Source: JBKBXU01 sp046313675 (lineage in GTDB: Bacteria > Bacteroidota > Bacteroidia > Cytophagales > Cytophagaceae). From it: DNA of 7,972 nt. The notes beneath the pieces are model-generated. The model ran no database searches. It saw nothing but the letters and a program-made list of their open reading frames with translations, and was not told the DNA's origin. Positions 1 to 6,591 of the stretch are shown in pieces. Both the position numbers and the translations under genes were made by a program. The stretch is from positions 1 to 7,972 of the forward strand of contig JBKBXU010000226.1 in assembly GCA_046313675.1 (NCBI GenBank). The letters are read 5' to 3'. Position 1 is the first letter of the stretch; every line of letters begins with the position of its first letter.

Positions 1-60
1 CATAAGTGAAGTAGTAAGGCATAAGTCGTAAGGCATAAGTGGTAAGGGGTAAGTAGTAAG
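1..60. repeat. Degenerate short tandem repeat
   Basis: The core cataagt occurs at 1-7, 20-26 and 34-40. Positions 20-33 and 34-47 form two adjacent 14-bp units (cataagtcgtaagg and cataagtggtaagg) that differ at one base. The rest of the stretch is made of further gtaag variants. The array probably extends beyond the left edge. It lies outside any open frame that I would call a gene. Its function is unknown; slippage-prone intergenic repeats of this kind are the simplest reading. Confidence 0.6.
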
Positions 61-116
61 TAATCCTTGAAAGAACAATACTTTCTCTGGAAGCGTATTT
101 TTTGTCAGAAAAATTC

Positions 117-147
117 TTGACTTTTATCTTTTCGGCTGTTAATTTTC
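117..147 (+). promoter_or_regulatory. Bacteroidetes-type promoter of the DUF2851 gene
   Basis: A TTG at 117-119 is followed after exactly 20 bases by TAATTTTC at 140-147. This matches the phylum's -33 TTG / -7 TAnnTTTG pattern at seven of eight positions in the -7 box. Transcription would start near 153, about 20 bases before the ATG at 173. It was recognised by eye only. Confidence 0.45.
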
Positions 148-172
148 GCTTTTCGTTGTAAACCAGCTAGCT

Positions 173-1456
173 ATGATGAAAGAGTCTTTTCTCCACTTTG
201 TGTGGGAGTTTCAATACTTTGAAAAAAAATTACTGACAGATTGTTTCGATGAACAGGTTCAGATTGTCCATCAGGGAACAAAAAACTATAATTCAGGTCC
301 TGATTTCCATGATGCGCGGATCAAAATCGGAGATTTTTTCTGGTCTGGTAATGTGGAAATACATATCAAAGCATCTGATTGGTACAGCCATAATCATCAG
401 CAGGACAAAGCCTATGATAATGTAATACTCCACGTTGTCTGGCTCAATGATCAGATCGTTAAACGTACCGACGGAACACCAATTCCTACCTTAGAATTAA
501 AAAATCGCATTGATCCAGACCTGTATGAAAAGTACAGACAGTTTATCAACTCTCCGGGTACCATTCCATGTGGCGTGGATTTTAATAGAATTTCTGATAT
601 CGTTAAACTTTCCATGTTGGATAGGACACTTTCCGAGCGTCTACAGGAAAAGTCAGCGAAAGTACGTTCCCTGCTTGCAGACAATCATGGTGACTGGGAA
701 GAGACAGCCTATCAGTTGCTGGCTTTGAATATGGGCTTCAAGCTAAATTCAGAGCCTTTTCTTAAACTTGGACAAAGACTTCCTTTAAAAATTCTGAGAA
801 AGCATGCTGATAATGAGGTGCAGGCGGAGGCCTTGCTTTTTGGAATGGCAGGCCTGCTGGATAAGGAATTTAAGGATGAATACCCAAGGACTTTAAAAAG
901 GGAATTTGGCTTTCTTGCCGGCAAGTACCAGTTAAAAGAAAAGAAACTTACCGGGCTTGAATGGAAGTTTATGCGGATCCGCCCGGCTAATTTTCCAAGT
1001 GTCCGTATTTCTGAGTTTGCCGCACTTATATTAAAAAACCCTTCGCTATTTTCTGTTTTTAAAGAAGTTGTTAATATAAAACAGCTTTACAATTTCCTTC
1101 AGGTGGAGCAGTCTACTTATTGGCACACCCATTATCTGTTTGATCGTATTGCTGAGCGAAAAGCCATACACCTCGGAAAGTCGGCTATTGAGAACATAGC
1201 CATTAACACGGTTGCGCCTTTGCTCGCCTGCTATGCAATTGAAAAGGATGATCAGCGATATATGGATAAATCCATCGAACTACTGGAATCGGTTTCCCCT
1301 GAAGAAAACAGAATTACAAAAGTCTGGTCCGATCTCGGATTGCATATGGCAAGTGCCTTTGATACACAGGCCGGGATACAGTTATATAATAACTATTGCA
1401 GGCGAAAAAGATGTTTGGAATGTAATCTGGGTGTAAATTTGATGAATATGGGATAG
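173..1456 (+). CDS. DUF2851 family protein
   Basis: This 427-residue protein matches the DUF2851 family, which is common in Bacteroidota and has no established function that I know of. The family signature lies in the N-terminal part: GPDF at residues 42-45, GNVEIH at 59-64, SDW at 68-70, and then H73, H75 and D78 before a hydrophobic strand (DNVILHVVW). A cysteine cluster C409-x4-C414-x2-C417 closes the protein and could bind a metal or an Fe-S cluster. D44 followed by E62-x-H64 loosely recalls a PD-(D/E)XK nuclease core, but that is my inference. There is no signal peptide or membrane segment, so it is probably cytoplasmic. The start has two consecutive ATG codons (173 and 176) and no clear ribosome binding site. 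The gene ends one base from the stop codon of the convergent HTTM gene. Family assignment is firm; function is unknown. Confidence 0.9.
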   Translation: MMKESFLHFVWEFQYFEKKLLTDCFDEQVQIVHQGTKNYNSGPDFHDARIKIGDFFWSGNVEIHIKASDWYSHNHQQDKAYDNVILHVVWLNDQIVKRTDGTPIPTLELKNRIDPDLYEKYRQFINSPGTIPCGVDFNRISDIVKLSMLDRTLSERLQEKSAKVRSLLADNHGDWEETAYQLLALNMGFKLNSEPFLKLGQRLPLKILRKHADNEVQAEALLFGMAGLLDKEFKDEYPRTLKREFGFLAGKYQLKEKKLTGLEWKFMRIRPANFPSVRISEFAALILKNPSLFSVFKEVVNIKQLYNFLQVEQSTYWHTHYLFDRIAERKAIHLGKSAIENIAINTVAPLLACYAIEKDDQRYMDKSIELLESVSPEENRITKVWSDLGLHMASAFDTQAGIQLYNNYCRRKRCLECNLGVNLMNMG

Positions 1457-1457
1457 T

Positions 1458-2558
1458 TTATTTCTCAGATTTCCAGTCAATAAAAAATACATAGACCATC
1501 CACCAGGGATTAAAAACAGCTCCGGCTCCGAACATAAAATAGGTTCCGAGATGAAACAAGATGCCGGCAGGTAAAAAAAACCATCGTAGCTTTTTGAAAA
1601 ACAAAATACTGATAAAGCCCAACTGAAACAAAAGTGCCAGAACGGGAAGCACGGTGCTAAGAAACGGCGAGCCGGAAATCATGACTCCCAATGGGATGTT
1701 GTGAAGCATGATGTATGCCTTAAAGGTTTCTGCTGTTGCCCAGGAAAAGTGGCTTATAAAGAGCTTTTCCAATCCGCTCATAAGATAGACCAGGGCAATA
1801 GTGATCATTATGAGTTTCAAGGCCCAGGCATCCTGTTCCTTAGATCCTTTACGCCTGGCTATGACATGGTCTCTCAATAAAAAAGGCATCAGCAAAGCGG
1901 CATAGGTTAGGGTGGCAAAACCATGGTCTACTTTCTCAAAGCTGTATGAAAGGTTCTGCAGCAGGATAAACAATAGTACCGCTACTCCTGAAGCCAATGC
2001 AGGCACAATGCGGAAGATGCTTAACAAACACGCTATGGCCATTCCCGCAGAAATGATATACAACATTGCCACGGAAGGATAGGGTAGGTTTAATAGCTTC
2101 AGGAAGAACACAGGTTTATAAAATTCCCGGAGAGAGGCCAAAGAAATTACATATTCTGCCAGGTCAAGACCGAAATATAATATCAACAGGTTCGTAAAGA
2201 TGTTTAATATCTGCACATTTCGAACGGAGGTTTTTGCCTGTGTAAAATGGATCTTAATATAATTTTTTAATGCGTATTTGTCGTAGCAGAATGCGAAAAT
2301 GATGGCTGTTAAAGTAATAAGGGAAAAACGCAAAATCACCTGATCTCCTTTTTCAAGGAAGAAGCTTAGGTCAAACCGGTGTTTTTCAATGTAAAAGCGT
2401 GGGTAGAATAGTTCGATCACTGTGTTAAACCAGGCTGGTGCATTGTCTTCGAATGCCATAGGAATGGCCGGCCTGATCAGGAAGATGTACCCCAAAGAAA
2501 AGAGGCATAAGACCAGAAGCGGTAAAACGTATAAGCGATATGTTGAAAATGAATTCAT
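1458..2558 (-). CDS. HTTM-like multipass membrane protein
   Basis: This 366-residue protein is very hydrophobic, with roughly eight to ten predicted membrane segments spread from residue 10 to residue 360. Its C-terminal half resembles the HTTM (horizontally transferred transmembrane) family, which is related to vitamin K-dependent gamma-carboxylase. Visible family-like features are KVDHG at 209-213, YLMSGLEKL at 258-266, FHLGTYFMFG at 335-344 and a final PWWMVYVFFIDW. Carboxylase activity is not established for most bacterial HTTM proteins, and I do not claim it here. The protein should sit in the inner membrane. The gene overlaps the stop of the upstream small gene by ATGA (2555-2558), so the two are translationally coupled and presumably act together. 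Its stop codon lies one base from the end of the convergent DUF2851 gene, leaving no room for a separate terminator. HTTM is the best family guess; a DoxX-like protein is the alternative. Confidence 0.75.
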   Translation of the reverse strand: MNSFSTYRLYVLPLLVLCLFSLGYIFLIRPAIPMAFEDNAPAWFNTVIELFYPRFYIEKHRFDLSFFLEKGDQVILRFSLITLTAIIFAFCYDKYALKNYIKIHFTQAKTSVRNVQILNIFTNLLILYFGLDLAEYVISLASLREFYKPVFFLKLLNLPYPSVAMLYIISAGMAIACLLSIFRIVPALASGVAVLLFILLQNLSYSFEKVDHGFATLTYAALLMPFLLRDHVIARRKGSKEQDAWALKLIMITIALVYLMSGLEKLFISHFSWATAETFKAYIMLHNIPLGVMISGSPFLSTVLPVLALLFQLGFISILFFKKLRWFFLPAGILFHLGTYFMFGAGAVFNPWWMVYVFFIDWKSEK

Positions 2559-2947
2559 TTGCGGTAAATCGCTACAGTTAGGGTGTCATTTTTGTCAGCC
2601 TCCTTATGTAATACAATCCTTTTGAGATGCCATTCCGTATTCTCGGAATTTTCTGATAAATTTGAAATCTGTTTTAAAAATAATTCACCCTCATTACGGT
2701 AGTAATAATTGCGCGACAGATAAAAAAAGATATTAGGCAGTATATTTATTTCGTTACAGTCAAAAGGTTGATGAATATTGTCTTTGGTTACATGCACTTC
2801 AAACTTTTCGTTTTGGATGCTTCGTACTACAGGTTCAGCAAACATTCCAAAACGCATAAAGGGAAAAAGATCAGTAAGCAATATAAAAGGAAGAAACAGC
2901 AGGCAAAGCCAGATTATTAATACCTTTTTTTTATTTTTACCAGACAT
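2555..2947 (-). CDS. Small membrane-anchored partner of the HTTM-like protein
   Basis: This 130-residue protein has a lysine-rich N-terminus (residues 3-8) followed by one hydrophobic segment (about residues 9-26), then a soluble domain. It is therefore probably anchored in the inner membrane with the domain outside. Just after the membrane segment comes DLFPFMRFGMFAEP (26-39), a motif I associate with small proteins encoded beside HTTM genes. The remainder is rich in N, E and Y and contains a single cysteine in the soluble domain (C64). It has no recognised catalytic motif. It is the first gene of a two-gene operon: its TGA overlaps the ATG of the HTTM-like gene. Its start codon is only 18 bp from the divergent glycosyltransferase start, so its promoter must overlap that gene. 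Function is unknown; a role as accessory subunit is inferred from the coupling. Confidence 0.75.
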   Translation of the reverse strand: MSGKNKKKVLIIWLCLLFLPFILLTDLFPFMRFGMFAEPVVRSIQNEKFEVHVTKDNIHQPFDCNEINILPNIFFYLSRNYYYRNEGELFLKQISNLSENSENTEWHLKRIVLHKEADKNDTLTVAIYRK

Positions 2948-2965
2948 TCAATTTACTAGTTATAA

Positions 2966-4663
2966 ATGCATACCGGAAATCCGGACTATTATCGATTATT
3001 TTTCAGATGCTGCCTTTGGGCGGTTCTTCTGATCTGGCTTGCAGTAGTTACATTGGTACTGTTTGCTGATCAGGAACGCATTTTTGCTGTTCTGGCACAT
3101 CATTATGGCCTTGAAAATACTAATATTCTGAAAAAAAAGCTTCTTTCTTCTCAACGTTTATTACAAATCAAATATTCTTTAGGTATAAGCTTTCCTTTGC
3201 TGTGTCTTATATGTTTTTTTCTAAACAGAAAATATAATCTCCTTAAAAGTAGTGTCAAAAGGGTAGGGGAAGAGGCTAAGCTCTTTGTGAAGAATGTAAT
3301 AAAGGAGATTTCTTCCTTAAAAAGATGGCAAAAACAGCTTTTGGTGGTAGTGGGTGTTCTTTACACCGGATTTATAACTTATACCACGCTCAGATACCAC
3401 TTACAGGTAGATGAGGTGTTCTCGTATGTATATTTTGTAAGTAAGGGGATTGGGGTTATTTCTGCTTATTATCCCGGTCCGAATAATCATATATTTTATC
3501 TCCAGCTTTCTTACCTGGTTTCCTTAATTACCAACAATACACTACTGATAATGAGGATTCCCAGTCTTCTTGCCGGATTATTGATGGTAGTAGGTACTTT
3601 TCTTTGGCTAAAGAAAGAAACAGGTTTTCTGCCCGGTTTACTTGGCACTCTTTTGCTGGCCTTTTCTTCTCCTTTTATATTTTACGCATCTCACGGCAGG
3701 GGGTACATCCTGTTGATCCTCTTTGTTTTGCTCGCTTTATATTTTTCTACCAGAATACACCAGGGGTTATTCTATAGACTATGTTTTGTCTTAAGCTGTG
3801 TTTTTGGATTTTATACCATCCCAGTGTTTCTGTATCCGTACCTGGTTATTGCTGTCTGGCAAATCATTTTTCTGAAGAAGACAGCATTATTTCCTTTTGT
3901 TAAAACCCATGTCCTCATCACGGCTCTTGTGCTGTTTTTATATGCCCCGGTCATTATATTGAACGGGTTTGAGGCTTTAACGGGAAACACTTGGGTTGCC
4001 CCCATGTCGTTTTCAATGTTTTTAGTATCCTTTATGGAATGGATCAAAAGCTTGTCCCATTTTCTGTTTTCTGAAGGGATATTGAGTATTCTGTTACCTT
4101 TACTACTTTTGGCCTCTCTGATTTTGCTTCTTCGAAAAAGAGAAATTAAGTGGTCTTCCTTATTACTTGTGCTTGTCATTATTGTACCTATATGCATAGG
4201 TATACAACGGGTTTTGCCTTTTCCCCGCGTGATGCTTTTTATGCTCGTGTTCGCTGCCTTGTTGTTTGCCTTGCTGGTGAAGCAGGTTCAGGAAAAATAT
4301 GATAAGGTACTCATCATTCCGTTTTTTATTCTTTTCCTGGTAATGTTTAACAGCTTATCGGAGCATTTGGGAAAATTATCCCGTGGTTCAGAATACTACA
4401 GTGAGCTGGATAAAGTTACTTCAGATTTATTTCAAGCTTCTCCGGAGAAAATTTTATCAATGGAAGACACCTACCATGTGTACCTTCGGTATAAGTTTCT
4501 TAAAAACAGTAATCATTGTTCTATTGACTATCAAATAGTTAATTCTGGTTATGACTACGTAGTCCTTCCAATTGAAACCCTTTGGCCCTCAGGGCTTGAC
4601 TTTTCATTGTATAAGGAAGACGGAAGAAACACCTATGTGAAAATTTACAAGAAAAAATATTGA
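2966..4663 (+). CDS. GT-C type membrane glycosyltransferase (ArnT/PMT-like)
   Basis: This 565-residue integral membrane protein has about ten or more hydrophobic segments and a short soluble C-terminal part (roughly residues 460-565). It fits the GT-C fold glycosyltransferases of the ArnT/PMT type, which move a sugar from a polyprenyl-phosphate donor to a lipid or protein on the outer face of the inner membrane. The signature begins with VDE at 148-150, the acidic motif of the first periplasmic loop. It continues with YPGPNNHIFY (169-178), RIPSLLAG (197-204) and SHGRGY (242-247), all in the order usual for this group. The N-terminal 120 residues, with two membrane segments and a basic linker, precede the conserved core. 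It is followed after 26 bases by the NeuD-like gene in the same direction, so the two are probably co-transcribed. Donor and acceptor cannot be told from the sequence. The start at 2966 is the first ATG, but a later start is possible. Confidence 0.8.
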   Translation: MHTGNPDYYRLFFRCCLWAVLLIWLAVVTLVLFADQERIFAVLAHHYGLENTNILKKKLLSSQRLLQIKYSLGISFPLLCLICFFLNRKYNLLKSSVKRVGEEAKLFVKNVIKEISSLKRWQKQLLVVVGVLYTGFITYTTLRYHLQVDEVFSYVYFVSKGIGVISAYYPGPNNHIFYLQLSYLVSLITNNTLLIMRIPSLLAGLLMVVGTFLWLKKETGFLPGLLGTLLLAFSSPFIFYASHGRGYILLILFVLLALYFSTRIHQGLFYRLCFVLSCVFGFYTIPVFLYPYLVIAVWQIIFLKKTALFPFVKTHVLITALVLFLYAPVIILNGFEALTGNTWVAPMSFSMFLVSFMEWIKSLSHFLFSEGILSILLPLLLLASLILLLRKREIKWSSLLLVLVIIVPICIGIQRVLPFPRVMLFMLVFAALLFALLVKQVQEKYDKVLIIPFFILFLVMFNSLSEHLGKLSRGSEYYSELDKVTSDLFQASPEKILSMEDTYHVYLRYKFLKNSNHCSIDYQIVNSGYDYVVLPIETLWPSGLDFSLYKEDGRNTYVKIYKKKY

Positions 4664-4689
4664 ACCTTTCGCATAAGACTTTTTGTTAA

Positions 4690-5400
4690 ATGGCTATTAA
4701 TAAGCTACAGCAGCTTTTGTCTTTAATAAATTATATTGATATTTTTAAAAAAAATAATACCATGAAATTGAAAAACCCTGTAATGATATTTGGCGCCAAA
4801 GGATTGGGCAAAGTTGCGCTTGATATTTTTCAAAGCAACAATGTGATGATCTATTGTTTTCTTGATGATGACAAAGGCTTGCATGGCAAAGAAATCGGGG
4901 ACATTGCGGTGCTTGGAAGTACCGATGACAATGGTTTTTTACAATATCTTGGGAAAAAATGTGAAGCCTTTATTGCTTCAGACGATAATAAATATAGGGA
5001 AAACCTGGTAGATATGCTTCGGACCCGTAAAATAATGCCTATTAATGCCATTCATGAGAAAGCTTTTGTTTCAGAATATGCCTTCATAGGTTATGGTAAC
5101 ATGGTCAATGCCGGAGTAGTTGTTAACAGCTATGCACGTATTGGTAATCATTGTATAGTAAGCTGCAATGCTACTATAGACTTTGATGCAGAATTGGAAG
5201 ATTTTGTTCAGGTAGGTTCCGGAAGCGTCATAAACAGTGGTGTAAAAATTGGTAAAAATGCTTTTATTGGCTCAGGCGTTACGATTGTTTCAGGAGTTAA
5301 GATTGGCAAAAAAGCCAGAATAGGGGCAGGCTCCGTTGTAATATCTGATGTGAAGGACGGGGAAACAGTATTTGGCAATCCCGCCAAAGTAATGGATTGA
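4690..5400 (+). CDS. NeuD/PglD-like sugar acyltransferase homologue (left-handed beta-helix)
   Basis: This 236-residue protein has the two-domain layout of sialic-acid/bacillosamine O- or N-acetyltransferases. An N-terminal Rossmann-like domain holds MIFGAKGLGK (32-41) and FLDDD (57-61). A C-terminal set of hexapeptide repeats (about residues 131-219) forms a left-handed beta-helix, ending in the usual GNPAKVMD. Family members acetylate nucleotide-activated sugars with acetyl-CoA. Here the segment that normally reads like DHDC/EHEC, with the catalytic histidine, is IDFDAE: F165 stands at the His position, and Q174 replaces the second histidine known from PglD. It may therefore be inactive on the usual substrate or use another mechanism. 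The true start may be the ATG at 4762 (residue 25 here), because MKLKNPVMIFGAKG is the normal family N-terminus and the bases before it are A-rich. It lies 26 bp after the glycosyltransferase, which suggests a shared surface-glycan role. Confidence 0.82.
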   Translation: MAINKLQQLLSLINYIDIFKKNNTMKLKNPVMIFGAKGLGKVALDIFQSNNVMIYCFLDDDKGLHGKEIGDIAVLGSTDDNGFLQYLGKKCEAFIASDDNKYRENLVDMLRTRKIMPINAIHEKAFVSEYAFIGYGNMVNAGVVVNSYARIGNHCIVSCNATIDFDAELEDFVQVGSGSVINSGVKIGKNAFIGSGVTIVSGVKIGKKARIGAGSVVISDVKDGETVFGNPAKVMD

Positions 5401-5437
5401 TTTTTCTATACCGATTTTTCCTGTGGTTTTTTATAGC

Positions 5438-5449
5438 TGATAATTATCA
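5438..5449. promoter_or_regulatory. Perfect 12-bp palindrome upstream of trhO
   Basis: TGATAATTATCA is its own reverse complement and lies 24 bases before the -7 box of trhO, roughly where the -33 region should be. It could be an operator; the half-site recalls the GATAAT hexamers of Fur-type boxes, but the spacing is not that of a standard Fur box. AT-rich palindromes of this size also arise by chance. Confidence 0.2.
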
Positions 5450-5472
5450 TCGCTAAAATCTGAAAATTTTGT

Positions 5473-5480
5473 TAATTTTG
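5473..5480 (+). promoter_or_regulatory. -7 promoter box of trhO
   Basis: TAATTTTG is a perfect match to the Bacteroidetes TAnnTTTG -7 element and sits 28 bases before the trhO ATG. No good TTG is found 19-21 bases upstream, so the -33 part is weak. An activator may help, or the promoter may be modest. Confidence 0.45.
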
Positions 5481-5508
5481 GCATTATTTCTTTTAATGTT
5501 TATCCATT

Positions 5509-6471
5509 ATGGAAAAAAAGTATTCAATTCTTCTATATTATTGTTACACCAAAATTGAGGATCCTGAAAAATTCAGGGAAGAACATCATCTTTTTTGCGT
5601 GAAGCTGGGCTTGTTGGGTAGGATCATTATTGCCTCAGAAGGGATAAATGGTACAGTTTCCGGCGAAAAGGATCAATGTGATGAGTATATGAATACTCTC
5701 AAAAATGATCCACGGTTTTCTGATATAGATTTCAAGGTTGAAGATTTTGATAAACAAGCTTTCCAAAAGCTTCATGTCAGAGTAAAATCTGAAATTGTCC
5801 ATTCCGGACTCACTTATATTCATCCTAAAAATAAGACAGGAAAACATCTGGAACCTTCAGAGTTTAAAAAAATGAAGGACAGGGACGATGTGGTCGTTCT
5901 TGATGTAAGGTCTAACTATGAGCACAGCATTGGCAAGTTTAAGAATGCCGTAACACTAGATATAGAGAATTTCAGAGATTTTCCGGAGAAAGTAAAAGAA
6001 CTGGAAAAATTTAAGGATAAAAAAATACTTACCTATTGTACAGGGGGAATCAAATGTGAGAAGGCAAGTGCTTTCCTGCTTGAGCAAGGATTTGAAGATG
6101 TGTATCAGCTTCATGGTGGTATCATTAAATATGGCATGGAAGAAGGAGGAGAAGATTTTGAAGGAAAATGCTATGTATTTGATAACAGGATCGTGGTGGA
6201 TGTAAATAAGGTAAATCCGAAAGTGATTTCAACCTGTCATGTGTGTGGGATTGAATGTGATCGAATGATAAATTGTGCCAATCCAGGGTGCAACCTGCAT
6301 GTTCCGGTATGTGAGAACTGTGGTTGGGAAATGGAAGGAGCTTGTTCAACTTCTTGTCAAACTCATCCGGAAAAAAGGCCATATGATGGAACAGGGTATT
6401 ATCAGAAAGAAATGAACGGCTATAACCCTTTAAAAGGGATGAAAAGAAAAAGCCTTTTTTTTAATACATAG
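5509..6471 (+). CDS. trhO: tRNA uridine 5-hydroxylase TrhO (rhodanese-related, YceA family)
   Basis: TrhO uses molecular oxygen to hydroxylate U34 in certain tRNA anticodons, the first step towards 5-methoxyuridine or 5-carboxymethoxyuridine; it is cytoplasmic. This 320-residue protein has the full family layout. The N-terminal ferredoxin-like domain (about 1-95) contains ASEGINGTVSG at 42-52. The rhodanese domain (about 115-215) carries LDVRSNYEH (131-139) and the active-site loop C177-TGGIKC183-E. The cysteine-rich C-terminal part (C243, C246, C250, C256, C261, C268, C271, C279, C283) ends with the PYDGTGYYQ region, as in Bacillus-type members. Length and motifs look complete. It has its own -7 box upstream and a strong intrinsic terminator directly after, so it is probably a single-gene unit. 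Confidence 0.95.
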   Translation: MEKKYSILLYYCYTKIEDPEKFREEHHLFCVKLGLLGRIIIASEGINGTVSGEKDQCDEYMNTLKNDPRFSDIDFKVEDFDKQAFQKLHVRVKSEIVHSGLTYIHPKNKTGKHLEPSEFKKMKDRDDVVVLDVRSNYEHSIGKFKNAVTLDIENFRDFPEKVKELEKFKDKKILTYCTGGIKCEKASAFLLEQGFEDVYQLHGGIIKYGMEEGGEDFEGKCYVFDNRIVVDVNKVNPKVISTCHVCGIECDRMINCANPGCNLHVPVCENCGWEMEGACSTSCQTHPEKRPYDGTGYYQKEMNGYNPLKGMKRKSLFFNT

Positions 6472-6492
6472 GGCATGTAAACGATTAAACTA

Positions 6493-6526
6493 AAGTGGCA
6501 TTTTTTAAAAAATTTGCCACTTTTTT
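6493..6526 (+). terminator. Intrinsic terminator of trhO
   Basis: The arms AAGTGGCA (6493-6500) and TGCCACTT (6515-6522) form a perfect 8-bp stem. The loop is TTTTTTAAAAAATT, which can itself pair, and the downstream arm runs into a T tract at 6521-6526. It starts 21 bases after the trhO stop. Flanking AAACTA and TAGTTT bases could make it work in both directions. Confidence 0.85.
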
Positions 6527-6554
6527 AGTTTCAGGCATTTCTTTATTCCTTTTC

Positions 6555-6585
6555 TTGTATTATTTTTAGTGAAACTATAATTTTA
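6555..6585 (+). promoter_or_regulatory. Bacteroidetes-type promoter of the repeat lipoprotein gene
   Basis: TTG at 6555-6557 is followed after 20 bases by TAATTTTA at 6578-6585, seven of eight matches to TAnnTTTG. The box ends only six bases before the ATG at 6592, so transcription would begin at or next to the start codon and the mRNA could be leaderless. If the real start point lies further upstream, this box is a chance match. Confidence 0.35.
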
Positions 6586-6591
6586 ATTGCA

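Noticed and set aside
2974..2985. Small inverted repeat ccggaaatccgg near the start of the glycosyltransferase gene
   Set aside because: It has only 5-bp arms inside the coding region, with no link to a promoter or start site.
3811..4197. Long minus-strand frame inside the glycosyltransferase gene
   Set aside because: It is antisense to a well-supported membrane protein, has no motifs, and has a composition typical of a shadow frame.
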